Below are positions 1 through 7,415 of a stretch of DNA of 64,000 nucleotides, in pieces. The notes under the pieces were generated by a model. That model made no database searches, was not told the DNA's origin, and saw only the letters and a list, made by a program, of their open reading frames with translations. The translations under genes and the position numbers were made by a program. The stretch's first letter is position 1. Each line of letters opens with the position of its first letter. Source of the DNA: SIG351 sp045627045 (lineage in GTDB: Bacteria; Bacillota; Clostridia; HGM11327); the NCBI GenBank assembly GCA_045627045.1, contig JAZQMY010000056.1, positions 1 through 64,000 of the forward strand. Reading direction: 5' to 3'.

Positions 1-128
1 TCGCCTATTTGCATAACTAACTCTGTACTCAATATTCTTTTTTCACCTTTGGCAGTAGTACATCCCGACATCAAGACAGCAATCATCGTAATTGCCAATA
101 TTATAAAAAGCCACTTGTTATTTTTCAT
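1..128 (-). CDS. Lipoprotein N-terminus (partial, runs off window)
   Basis: Only the first 42 codons are inside the window; the rest lies before position 1. The start is ATG at 126-128 with a GGAGGAG ribosome binding site 7 bases upstream. The peptide begins with MKNNK, a hydrophobic stretch and a lipobox LMSGC, so Cys23 or so should be lipidated and the protein anchored outside the cell membrane. It overlaps the end of the upstream small exported peptide gene by 11 bases, so the two are translationally coupled. The pairing of a small exported peptide with a membrane-tethered protein recurs at 17765-18658. Function unknown. Confidence 0.75.
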   Translation of the reverse strand, partial: MKNNKWLFIILAITMIAVLMSGCTTAKGEKRILSTELVMQIG

Positions 129-291
129 TTGAATCTCCTCCATTCGTTGAATCCGCTGTTGTTTCATTTACGGATCCGTTTTCCGTTTCGTTGATTACGT
201 CATTCGATGCCGCACAGACAAAGTTTGTTCCGAACGCAGACAAAAGCAGAGCGAGGCATAATGACAGTAACAGTAGTTTTGTTTTTTTCAT
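118..291 (-). CDS. Small exported peptide, 57 residues
   Basis: A short gene with start ATG at 289-291 and a GAAAGGA site 8 bases upstream. The product has an N-terminal signal peptide (MKKTK, a Leu-rich core, then VCAAS) and a mature part of about 30 residues rich in Asn, Thr, Glu, Ser and Gly (for example ETENGSVNETTADSTNGG). There are no Cys residues in the mature part and no known fold. A consensus sigma-A promoter lies about 225 bases upstream. The stop overlaps the next gene (lipoprotein at 1-128). It could be a precursor of a processed peptide or a cell-wall peptide; this is inference only. Confidence 0.65.
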   Translation of the reverse strand: MKKTKLLLLSLCLALLLSAFGTNFVCAASNDVINETENGSVNETTADSTNGGDSNEK

Positions 292-442
292 AGCTTTTCC
301 TTTCTTTAATATTTTTTGTTTTAGGCTCCGAAGTTCATTGAGCTACTGCAAGGGAATCACGTCCTTTCCTATTTTTTTACATAGCACATCCAGAGACAGT
401 ATATCCCCAAAAAGAGATGTCATAAATTTTATGTGGATGTGG

Positions 443-463
443 CGGGAATATTCAATATTCCCG
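443..463. repeat. Near-perfect palindrome in leader of exported-peptide operon
   Basis: CGGGAATATT, one base, then AATATTCCCG: two 10-base arms that would form a hairpin in the minus-strand leader between the promoter (516-544) and the peptide start (291). It is not followed by a T-run on that strand, so it is more likely a regulator site or mRNA structure than a terminator. The rest of 292-515 shows nothing else that I can name. Confidence 0.5.
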
Positions 464-515
464 ATGTAAAAAGATAATGAAACAGAATTCCCCCAAATAC
501 TGCCATTACATTTTC

Positions 516-544
516 ATCATACAATAAAAATCTGTATTTGTCAA
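516..544 (-). promoter_or_regulatory. Sigma-A promoter for exported-peptide/lipoprotein operon
   Basis: On the minus strand TTGACA (539-544), 17 bp spacer, TATGAT (516-521). It reads toward the genes at 291-1 with a leader of about 220 bases. Confidence 0.7.
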
Positions 545-632
545 TAGTATTTTTAAAATTATTTTTAAATTATTTTTAAATTATTTTAAATTCTTGTCTG
601 AAAACAAGGCTTCGGATTAAAATAAAAAAGTA

Positions 633-661
633 TTGAAAAATGTGAAGAAAAGTAGTATAAT
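633..661 (+). promoter_or_regulatory. Sigma-A promoter for mgtE
   Basis: TTGAAA (633-638), 17 bp spacer, TATAAT (656-661). It is the only good promoter before mgtE and leaves a leader of about 230 bases. It is divergent from the promoter at 516-544. Confidence 0.75.
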
Positions 662-690
662 ATATATGTTAAAAAAGTATTTGAGGAGGT

Positions 691-785
691 GGGTATATAA
701 TGGACGGAGACCCGTGTCGAAGTAGTACAATCATTGGCATAAAATCAAACAAAATAATGCAACTGTTAAAGACAGTCATATACCC
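691..785 (+). ncRNA. Candidate structured leader RNA of mgtE
   Basis: GGGTATAT (691-698) can pair perfectly with ATATACCC (778-785), closing a domain of about 95 bases. Inside it are two small hairpins, ACGG-AGAC-CCGT (near 705-716) and ACTGT-TAAAG-ACAGT (762-776), giving a three-way junction. I do not recognise the conserved sequence of the M-box (ykoK) magnesium riboswitch or of another named class. Position in front of a Mg2+ channel gene makes a metal-responsive leader plausible, but a leader peptide overlaps it. Confidence 0.4.
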
Positions 786-819
786 GCATAATTCGTTTTC
801 TTCGGATAATATTTTTTAA
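700..819 (+). CDS. Possible 39-residue leader peptide before mgtE
   Basis: An open frame from ATG 700 to TAA 817-819 preceded by a very strong Shine-Dalgarno sequence (GAGGAGGT at 683-690, 9 bases before the ATG). The product begins MDGDPCRSSTIIG and has no recognised domain. The start codon lies just inside the closing stem of the candidate leader RNA, so folding would affect its translation. It ends 76 bases before the mgtE start. It may be a regulatory uORF, or the Shine-Dalgarno sequence may be part of the RNA fold and the frame fortuitous. Confidence 0.4.
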   Translation: MDGDPCRSSTIIGIKSNKIMQLLKTVIYPHNSFSSDNIF

Positions 820-895
820 TAGCGAGAAACACGTCGTGGGCTTTTGGTATGTTCTCCAACAGTTGTGGAAAACAAGTGAAAAGGAGATTATTAAA

Positions 896-2260
896 ATGCC
901 CGAAGATGAAGAAATCAACGTGATTGACCTGCTTCAGGAAAAAAAGTATGGTCAGCTCAAGGAAGAGCTTGCAAAGCTGAATGAAGTCGATATTGCTGAA
1001 ATATTCGGCGACGTTTCAGATGAAGATCTTATAAGACTTTTCAGACTTCTTGATAAGGATATGGCGGGAGATGTATTTTCATACATTGAGCCTGAGTCCC
1101 AGGAAAGACTGATAGAGTGCATGAACGATAAGGAAATCAGAGAAGTGCTCGATGATATGTTTCTCGATGATACTGTGGACCTTATCGGAGAAATGCCTGC
1201 CGGAATCGTAAACAGATTGCTCAAGAACTCCACTCCCGATATGAGAGGTCTGATCAATCAGTTTCTGAAATATCCGGAAGGCTCTGCAGGAAGCATCATG
1301 ACTATCGAGTTCGTGGATATCAAGGCGGACATGACAGTTCAGGAGGCTTTTGACAGAATCAGATCAACTGCGATCGACAAAGAAACAATATATACCTGCT
1401 ACGTTACGGATAAGCAGAGAAAACTTATCGGAGTGGTGAGTGTGCATCAGCTTCTCACTGCACCGCTTGATACGCTTATCAGCGATCTTATGGATACACA
1501 TGAGATTGTTGCACATACATTTGACTCAAGAGAAGAGGTAGCTCTCGACTTCTCAAAATACGGCCTTGTTTCAATGCCTGTTGTCGACAGAGAGGACAGA
1601 CTTGTAGGTATCGTCACCGTTGACGACGCCATGGACGTATTGGAAGAGGAGACGACAGAAGATATCGAAAAGATGGCCGCTATCGTCCCGACAGATAAGC
1701 CTTACCTCAAGTCAAGCATATTTGAGATATGGAAAAAGAGAATTCCGTGGCTGCTGCTTTTGATGGTATCGGCAACATTCACCGGAAAGATCATTTCTTC
1801 ATTTGAATCTGCTCTTGCTGTTTTCCCGACATTGACTGCATTCATCCCGATGATAATGGATACCGGCGGTAATGCGGGCGGTCAGGCTTCGGTTACTATC
1901 ATCCGTGGACTTGCTCTTGATGAGATCCGTATGGGAGATATTCTGAAGATCATCTGGAAGGAACTCAGAGTGTCACTGTGCGCAGGCGTAGTGCTCGGAG
2001 TGATCAATTTCGGAAAAATACTGCTTGTGGATAACCTCCTTCTCGGAGCAGACGTAACTATACCGGTAGCAGCTGTAATTTGCGTTACACTTGCGCTCGC
2101 CGTAGTCATTGCAAAGATAATAGGCTGCTCGCTTCCTATCCTTGCAAAGAGAATCGGCTTTGACCCGGCAGTAATGGCAAGCCCGTTCATCACAACTATC
2201 GTGGATGCGCTTTCATTGCTCGTTTACTTCAAGATAGCAACGGTTGCACTTGGACTGTAA
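896..2260 (+). CDS. mgtE: Magnesium channel/transporter MgtE
   Basis: MgtE-type Mg2+ channel of the cell membrane, 454 residues, the normal family length. From the N-terminus: an acidic superhelical MgtE_N domain (about 1-115), two CBS domains (about 120-245) that gate the pore by binding Mg2+, a connecting helix, and a C-terminal membrane part of about five helices (about 285-454) with the conserved PMIMDTGGNAGGQ segment near the pore. I chose ATG 896 because AAGGAG lies 10 bases upstream; an in-frame extension to 836 lacks a binding site. A strong hairpin terminator follows. Expression probably depends on the leader at 662-895. Identity is clear; the regulatory mechanism is not. Confidence 0.95.
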   Translation: MPEDEEINVIDLLQEKKYGQLKEELAKLNEVDIAEIFGDVSDEDLIRLFRLLDKDMAGDVFSYIEPESQERLIECMNDKEIREVLDDMFLDDTVDLIGEMPAGIVNRLLKNSTPDMRGLINQFLKYPEGSAGSIMTIEFVDIKADMTVQEAFDRIRSTAIDKETIYTCYVTDKQRKLIGVVSVHQLLTAPLDTLISDLMDTHEIVAHTFDSREEVALDFSKYGLVSMPVVDREDRLVGIVTVDDAMDVLEEETTEDIEKMAAIVPTDKPYLKSSIFEIWKKRIPWLLLLMVSATFTGKIISSFESALAVFPTLTAFIPMIMDTGGNAGGQASVTIIRGLALDEIRMGDILKIIWKELRVSLCAGVVLGVINFGKILLVDNLLLGADVTIPVAAVICVTLALAVVIAKIIGCSLPILAKRIGFDPAVMASPFITTIVDALSLLVYFKIATVALGL

Positions 2261-2273
2261 CAGAACAACAGTA

Positions 2274-2312
2274 AGCATTTGAAAACCGGACAGGCTTCAA
2301 ATGCTTTTTTTA
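2274..2312 (+). terminator. Rho-independent terminator of mgtE
   Basis: AGCATTTGAA (2274-2283) pairs with TTCAAATGCT (2296-2305) across a 12-base loop and runs into seven T residues. Confidence 0.85.
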
Positions 2313-2346
2313 TAAAAAATAATTATCAAAGGATATAATATATAGT

Positions 2347-3093
2347 ATGGAAAACAACAATAACAACATCAAGGACGAAAGCTGTATGATCGAAGGCAGA
2401 AATGCCGTATTTGAACTGCTCCGCTCGGAAAGATCAATAGAAAAAATCTATGTTACAAAGGATATGAACCGTGATATCGCAGAAAAGGCAAGAGCAATGC
2501 ACGTTCAGGTGAGCGAAATCGACAGAAGAAAACTCGAAGCCATGGCAGAAGGACCGAATCCGCAGGGCGTTATTGCAATTGCTTCGCCTATCGAATACTG
2601 CGAAATCGACGATATTCTCTCTCTGGCAAAGGAGAGAGGCGAGGATCCGTTCATTATTATTGCTGACGGACTCAATTCACCTCACAATCTCGGCGCAATA
2701 ATCAGAACAGCTGAATGTGCAGGCGCACACGGAATCATTATCCCTGTTCACCGCTCAATAGGTATCACGCCAACTGTTACAAAGGTATCAGAGGGTGCGG
2801 TAAACCATATGCTCATTTCAAAAGCCGTCAACATCAAGAACACAATAGATGAGCTCAAGGAAAAAGGCGTCTGGACGGCGTGCGCAGATATGGAAGGCTC
2901 CGAGTACACGAAGGCCAACCTCAATATGCCTATCGCACTTGTTATCGGCGGAGAAGACAAGGGCATCACACCTATGATAAAGAAGGCCTGCGATATGACA
3001 TTGAGAATACCGCAGAAGGGTCAGCTTAATTCACTCAACGCTTCCGTTGCAGCCGCAATACTTATGTATGAGGTAGTCAGACAGCGTGGCTGA
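2347..3093 (+). CDS. rlmB: 23S rRNA (guanosine-2'-O-)-methyltransferase, TrmH/SpoU family (RlmB-like)
   Basis: SPOUT-class RNA 2'-O-methyltransferase, 248 residues from ATG 2347. An N-terminal substrate-binding domain starts at MIEGRNAVFELL, and the C-terminal SpoU domain shows the three knotted-fold motifs: NSPHNLGAIIRTAE, VIGGEDKGI and LNSLNASVAAAILMYE. In Firmicutes this gene (yacO/rlmB) sits with yacP and sigH, as here. The start is uncertain: ATG 2386 (MIEGRN) has AAGGA at 10 bases and gives the usual domain start, while ATG 2347 adds 13 residues rich in Asn and lies only 8 bases after a TATAAT sequence. It overlaps yacP by 8 bases. Confidence 0.92.
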   Translation: MENNNNNIKDESCMIEGRNAVFELLRSERSIEKIYVTKDMNRDIAEKARAMHVQVSEIDRRKLEAMAEGPNPQGVIAIASPIEYCEIDDILSLAKERGEDPFIIIADGLNSPHNLGAIIRTAECAGAHGIIIPVHRSIGITPTVTKVSEGAVNHMLISKAVNIKNTIDELKEKGVWTACADMEGSEYTKANLNMPIALVIGGEDKGITPMIKKACDMTLRIPQKGQLNSLNASVAAAILMYEVVRQRG

Positions 3094-3610
3094 TTATCTT
3101 GTAATTGACGGCTACAATATAATCAATACATGGGGAATGCTGAAGGATAACGGCAAAACGGCGTTTGAAGAAGCACGCGACAGGCTCATAGATATTATGC
3201 ATAACTATAAGGGCTACACGGGCTGGGACATAACGGTTGTTTTTGATGCCTATCAGACCGACAGCAAGCAGAGAACGATCGAACAGAACGGTAACATCAA
3301 GGTCGTTTACACAAAAAAGAATGAAAGTGCCGACGTTTATATCGAGCGCTTCGTGAATGATACGATGGAAAATGCATCGAGGAAAACAAGAGTATGGGTG
3401 GCGACGTCAGACCATCTCCAGCAGACGATAGCTTCTTCAAAGGGCGCTTACATAATGTCTGCAATGGAGCTCAAGATGGACGTTGAGAGAGTCGTAAAGG
3501 AAAGAAGTACGAGATTCGAGGTCAAGGATACTCGCCCGACACATATTTTTGACAGCCTTACGGAGGAGAAGCTTCAGAAACTGAAGAATATGCTTGAAAA
3601 AGGAGAATGA
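3086..3610 (+). CDS. yacP: YacP-like NYN-domain ribonuclease
   Basis: Protein of 174 residues of the YacP (NYN/PIN-like) family, predicted RNA-cleaving enzymes acting in the cytoplasm. Acidic metal-binding positions are visible in YLVIDGYNIINTW near the N-terminus, VVFDAYQ (about 53) and WVATSDHLQQ (about 110). GTG start at 3086 overlaps the end of rlmB, and the next gene, sigH, starts 5 bases after its stop. The rlmB-yacP-sigH order is conserved in Bacillus and Clostridia and supports the call. Substrate not defined. Confidence 0.9.
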   Translation: MADYLVIDGYNIINTWGMLKDNGKTAFEEARDRLIDIMHNYKGYTGWDITVVFDAYQTDSKQRTIEQNGNIKVVYTKKNESADVYIERFVNDTMENASRKTRVWVATSDHLQQTIASSKGAYIMSAMELKMDVERVVKERSTRFEVKDTRPTHIFDSLTEEKLQKLKNMLEKGE

Positions 3611-3614
3611 AACG

Positions 3615-4241
3615 ATGGATTTCAGTAAAGTTGAGCTGAATGAGACGGCAAAGCTGGCGGCCGACGGCAATGTTGAAGCAATAGAATATATTGTCAACAG
3701 CTTTGGCGGAGTGATCAAGGCAAAAGCAAAATCCTACCATATCAACGGCATCGAGAGCGAGGATCTCGTGCAGGAGGGGATGATAGGGCTGATAAAAGCT
3801 ATACGTACATACAGCGATGACAGAAATGCATCATTCAGAACCTTTGCGGAGCTTTGTGTCACAAGATCCATTTTGTCTGCGGTGAAAGCCGCCTGCGCAA
3901 AGAAGAATATCCCTCTGAACTCGTATGTCTCCATTTACAGGGAAATCAATGACCCTGAGGGCGCAGAGCATTATCTGATAGATGAGCTGAACGATGAAAA
4001 CGGCAAGGATCCCATAGAAGATATAATCCGCAGGGAAGAAATAAATGAAACCTCAAGAAGATTGACAAAGGAGCTCAGCGACTTTGAAATGCTTGTGCTT
4101 TCAAAATACATGGAAGGCAAGAATTACAGGCAGATTGCGGAGGAAACAGGAAGAACTCCGAAGTCGATAGATAACGCCATACAGCGGATCAAGCAGAAAG
4201 CGGCACAGGCTGCTCTCGGAAACAATGAGGAAGAGCAATGA
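3615..4241 (+). CDS. sigH: RNA polymerase sigma-H factor
   Basis: Sigma-70 family factor of 208 residues, close to Bacillus SigH (218). Region 2 contains AKAKSYHINGIESEDLVQEG and the following MIGLIKAIRTYSDD; the AELCVTRSILSAVKAA and KKNIPLNSYVS segments are very SigH-like; region 4 carries the helix-turn-helix YRQIAEETGRTPKSIDNAIQ. SigH directs transition-state and early sporulation or competence genes in Firmicutes, so the host is probably able to sporulate. ATG 3615 is chosen because AAGGAG lies 8 bases upstream; a TTG at 3594 inside yacP is less likely. It overlaps the next gene by 4 bases (ATGA). Confidence 0.95.
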   Translation: MDFSKVELNETAKLAADGNVEAIEYIVNSFGGVIKAKAKSYHINGIESEDLVQEGMIGLIKAIRTYSDDRNASFRTFAELCVTRSILSAVKAACAKKNIPLNSYVSIYREINDPEGAEHYLIDELNDENGKDPIEDIIRREEINETSRRLTKELSDFEMLVLSKYMEGKNYRQIAEETGRTPKSIDNAIQRIKQKAAQAALGNNEEEQ

Positions 4242-4804
4242 AGCAGGAGCAGATGGAAGAACTTAATGCAGTGATTTGTCAATGCAGCAAATGCGGGCTT
4301 TGCGGCACGAGAAACAAAGTGGTTCCCGGGGAAGGCAATCCCGAGAGCAGTATCCTGTTTGTGGGAGAAGGTCCCGGTCAGGAGGAGGACAGGCTCGGAA
4401 GACCTTTTGTGGGGCCTGCAGGTCAGCTTCTTGACAAGATGCTTGCATCGATAGGACTTGACAGAAGCAACTCTTTTATTGCAAACATTGTGAAGTGCCG
4501 ACCACCGCAGAACAGAGTTCCGGAGGAAGAGGAAGCAATGCTTTGTCTTCCTTACCTGAGAAAACAGTTCGCAATAATCAAGCCGAAGATAGTGGTTTGC
4601 CTCGGTTCTACTGCGGCAAGGTACCTTATAGACAGAAATATAAGGATAACAAGAGACAGAGGCGTATGGTACGAGAAAAAAGGAACAAGCTTCATTGCAA
4701 CGTTCCACCCGTCGGCACTCCTTCGCGATGAGTCAAAAAAGAGGGATGCATGGGAGGATATGAAAATGATAAGAAAAATGCTTGATGAGATAAAAGCTGA
4801 ATAG
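4238..4804 (+). CDS. Family 4 uracil-DNA glycosylase (Fe-S)
   Basis: Base-excision repair enzyme removing uracil from DNA, 188 residues. Motif A is the family 4 form GEGPGQEED (43-51), followed by GRPFVGPAGQLL, and the C-terminal catalytic motif is HPS (157-159). The four likely [4Fe-4S] ligands are Cys16, Cys19, Cys87 and Cys103. It overlaps sigH by four bases (ATGA), the last gene of the rlmB-yacP-sigH run, and is followed by a strong terminator shared with the convergent minus-strand operon. Confidence 0.93.
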   Translation: MKQEQMEELNAVICQCSKCGLCGTRNKVVPGEGNPESSILFVGEGPGQEEDRLGRPFVGPAGQLLDKMLASIGLDRSNSFIANIVKCRPPQNRVPEEEEAMLCLPYLRKQFAIIKPKIVVCLGSTAARYLIDRNIRITRDRGVWYEKKGTSFIATFHPSALLRDESKKRDAWEDMKMIRKMLDEIKAE

Positions 4805-4812
4805 AAAGATCA

Positions 4813-4838
4813 GACCCCGAAAAATTCGGGGTCGTTTG
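4813..4838. terminator. Terminator between convergent operons
   Basis: GACCCCGAA (4813-4821), AAA loop, TTCGGGGTC (4825-4833), then GTTTGTT. It ends the plus-strand operon and, being symmetrical, may also serve the minus-strand gene that stops at 4839. Confidence 0.8.
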
Positions 4839-6374
4839 TTATTTCAGTTCAATTTTCAGCGTGGAGATGTTTTCCGTGCGTATTTTTTCCTTTCCGTCAA
4901 CAAAAACGGCAAATCCTTTTCCTTTGTTATACTTTAAACCTGTTTTATCGAACATAAGACAAAGCTCGTGGGAATGATAAGGAACTCCGTCGAGGCAGAA
5001 ATGGTCCCACACGCCGTCAGGCAGAAGCGGATCTATCATCAGAATGTCATCAAGTGATGGACATATTCCGAAAAGCCCCGTAATAACGAGATCAGCAAAC
5101 GCGGAATGATTGTAGTCTGTTCCGACATCACTTGAAAAACCGCCTCTTTTCGTTTTTGCAATCCATTCGCCCGTATAAGGGTGCTGATTTTCATCTATCC
5201 ATGGTATCCTTCTTCCGTCAGGAAGAGTAATACGCTGGTTTGAGGCATACTGTCTGAGGAAAAAGAAATAATCTTTTTTTGAGAGAGGATGTTCGCCTTC
5301 CGAGTGGAGAAGTTCTGCAAGAGCTTTGATAGTCAATCCTGTTGCGAGCGGCCATGATGGACCATTCCACTGACAGGAATGACCGGTATAATTGAGTGCA
5401 AATCCGGGATCACTCTGATCAAGAAACGGAATTGCGGCAGGAGCAAGAAATACGTTGCTGTCAAGGAGAGCATTCCATGCCGTTTCGTGGCAGGCATCCG
5501 GTATGCCGAAAAGCCACGGCGTATAGCCGTAAAGATCTCTTGCTCTTCCTTGAACACCGTCATTGCCCAGAGTGGTGAAGAAGCCTCTTTCTTCGTTCCA
5601 AAGCTTTTCTTTGATGAGTGAAGCAAGATTTTTTGCCCGGACGGAATATTCTTTTGAATCTGACTCTTTTCCGAGGATGAGTGCTATTTCTGAAAGTGCA
5701 GTGTAAGACCCCTTCATTGCGGAATTGATAAAAGGACGGAAACCCTTCCAATCGACCGAGTATTCACTGCCCTCGAGATCGTCGACTGTGGAGTACAGAC
5801 CGTTTTCACAAAGACCGATATGAAATTTGCCCCAGTATCTGTTCGGATCCCATTCACCGTAATCCTTTATAAAGCCGGCATCCCAGATTTCAGCTTCCTT
5901 CTGCATAGCAGGGTAGACGTCTGAAAGAAAAGAAGTTTTTCCGTAAGTCTTTGCAATCTCAAGAGCTGAGTGAGGAAGATATGATGTGAATTCATGAAGC
6001 GTGCCCTCGCCTGAATACCAGAATCTGAGGTACTCCTCCGCAAGGCTGTCATTTCGCAGCCATCTTGCTTCATTTATGTGCTGTGGTGCAGCCATCAGAA
6101 TCGTGTTGTATTTTCTGCCCCACGAAACAGGAGGAAGAAATTCGGTCAGAACGTGAGAACCTTTTTCTGTTTTTCTTATGTGCTTACGGAGAACCCAGAA
6201 GCGGAAATACCACGTCAGTACAAATTCCTCATCAGGACAGTCAAAGAAAGGTATTCTTTCCGAAAGATACTCTTCGGCTTTGCTGTCAGGTATTTCGGTG
6301 TAGTTGTCCGGCTGACGGAAACTGTTGCATCTGCTTATGTACGGGATGCAGTATTTGTCTGATAGAATGGTCAT
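4839..6374 (-). CDS. MGH1-like (alpha/alpha)6-barrel glycoside hydrolase
   Basis: Protein of 511 residues without a signal peptide. It looks like the MGH1-like/GH63-type (alpha/alpha)6-barrel glycosidases: a run of alternating helices with EYSVDWKGFRPFINSAMKGS, the DLYGYTPWLFGIPD segment and the family-typical CQWNGPSWPLATGLTIKAL, followed by a short beta-rich C-terminal end. Substrate cannot be told; relatives act on alpha-glucosyl or mannosyl glycerate, or on trimmed oligosaccharides. It is the last gene of a three-gene minus-strand operon and starts one base after the stop of the metallophosphoesterase, without its own ribosome binding site, so it is translationally coupled. Confidence 0.7.
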   Translation of the reverse strand: MTILSDKYCIPYISRCNSFRQPDNYTEIPDSKAEEYLSERIPFFDCPDEEFVLTWYFRFWVLRKHIRKTEKGSHVLTEFLPPVSWGRKYNTILMAAPQHINEARWLRNDSLAEEYLRFWYSGEGTLHEFTSYLPHSALEIAKTYGKTSFLSDVYPAMQKEAEIWDAGFIKDYGEWDPNRYWGKFHIGLCENGLYSTVDDLEGSEYSVDWKGFRPFINSAMKGSYTALSEIALILGKESDSKEYSVRAKNLASLIKEKLWNEERGFFTTLGNDGVQGRARDLYGYTPWLFGIPDACHETAWNALLDSNVFLAPAAIPFLDQSDPGFALNYTGHSCQWNGPSWPLATGLTIKALAELLHSEGEHPLSKKDYFFFLRQYASNQRITLPDGRRIPWIDENQHPYTGEWIAKTKRGGFSSDVGTDYNHSAFADLVITGLFGICPSLDDILMIDPLLPDGVWDHFCLDGVPYHSHELCLMFDKTGLKYNKGKGFAVFVDGKEKIRTENISTLKIELK

Positions 6375-6375
6375 A

Positions 6376-7401
6376 TCATTTAGGTTGATTCATAAAAAGC
6401 ATATCGGTTGTGTGAATCATAAACGTCTCGATTTCAGAAGGATTATCCTCTGAAATATCAAATACTCTGCCACCCCTCGTGTTGTTATCACCGTAAGCGG
6501 AGTAGCTGACAGTTCCGTCATTTGCGAGGATAACACCGAGGTATTTTCCGCAAAGATCGTTGCAGTGAGTGTGTCCGACGCAGATTGCACGGACATCGTT
6601 CCGCTCCATGACTGCACTGAAAAGTCCGCTGTTGATCGTTGAACAGCCGTAGCCCTCATAGGTGGTGCCTGTTGTGCCGCATTCTGCCGGATTGTCAACA
6701 ACGTTTGCAATTTCCCACGGTGCAACGTGAGTTACCATGAGTGAATCGACCTTTTTGCCGCAGTATTCCTCAAATTCACGGGAAGAATTATAGTACCAGA
6801 TGAGACGGTCAAAATTCAGCTGACCGAAAATGGAGAGAAATTTGAATTTCTTCTTCATATCTTTTGCTTCATCCCAATAATCCTCGCCCTTTTTGCCGGC
6901 GACCTTTTCAAAGTATTCGGGCATCATGCCGCCTGAATCAAGTCCCCAGACATTGAATACGACCTTGCTCTTATCGTGCGAATAAATCGGAAGAACAAAA
7001 TTGGATTGACCGGAAACGCCCTTTGCGGAGCGGGAAAGACAGTACGGGCTTTCGCTGTAAATGGATTCGTGAACGTCTTCGTCTATTCCTACATCGTGAT
7101 CGTGATTGCCCCAGACGTGAGCCCAGGGAAGCTTTCTGTCATTAAAGAATTTTTCAAGGATTTTTACATATTCACGCACTTCTCTTTCGGTTTTGATCTT
7201 GACACCGTTGATGCTGTCTCCTATGAGGAGAACAAGATCGGGCTTTGCGGCATCGAGAATCAGCTCTATTGCTAATTTTGTTTTGAAAAAGAAATCGGTC
7301 GTTTCCTGAATATCTGAAATGCAGAGAATTCTGAACTTACCCTCTTTTGAGAATGAGAGCGGAATTTTGGTGTGAAGATTTGTGCTTAAATTCTCAGTCA
7401 T
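6376..7401 (-). CDS. Calcineurin-like metallophosphoesterase
   Basis: Cytoplasmic protein of 341 residues with the binuclear-metal phosphoesterase motifs in order: CISDIQ (a DxQ form in place of the usual DxH), LIGDSING, GNHDHD, VTHVAP and GHTHCND. The layout resembles the Dcr2/purple-acid-phosphatase-like branch of the superfamily. Likely a phosphomonoesterase or phosphodiesterase; substrate unknown. It lies between an SGNH-GDPD fusion (14 bases upstream) and a glycosidase (1 base downstream), which suggests that the three remove phosphate and sugar from one compound. The Gln in place of His in motif I is a known variant, so I assume it is active. Confidence 0.85.
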   Translation of the reverse strand: MTENLSTNLHTKIPLSFSKEGKFRILCISDIQETTDFFFKTKLAIELILDAAKPDLVLLIGDSINGVKIKTEREVREYVKILEKFFNDRKLPWAHVWGNHDHDVGIDEDVHESIYSESPYCLSRSAKGVSGQSNFVLPIYSHDKSKVVFNVWGLDSGGMMPEYFEKVAGKKGEDYWDEAKDMKKKFKFLSIFGQLNFDRLIWYYNSSREFEEYCGKKVDSLMVTHVAPWEIANVVDNPAECGTTGTTYEGYGCSTINSGLFSAVMERNDVRAICVGHTHCNDLCGKYLGVILANDGTVSYSAYGDNNTRGGRVFDISEDNPSEIETFMIHTTDMLFMNQPK

Positions 7402-7415
7402 TCTGTAGCCTCTTT

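Noticed and set aside
662..835. M-box (ykoK) magnesium riboswitch before mgtE
   Set aside because: The conserved M-box core could not be found; only a generic junction fold is visible.
2334..2339. TATAAT directly before rlmB as a promoter
   Set aside because: No acceptable -35 element at 16-18 bp; the sequence upstream is the T-run of the mgtE terminator.
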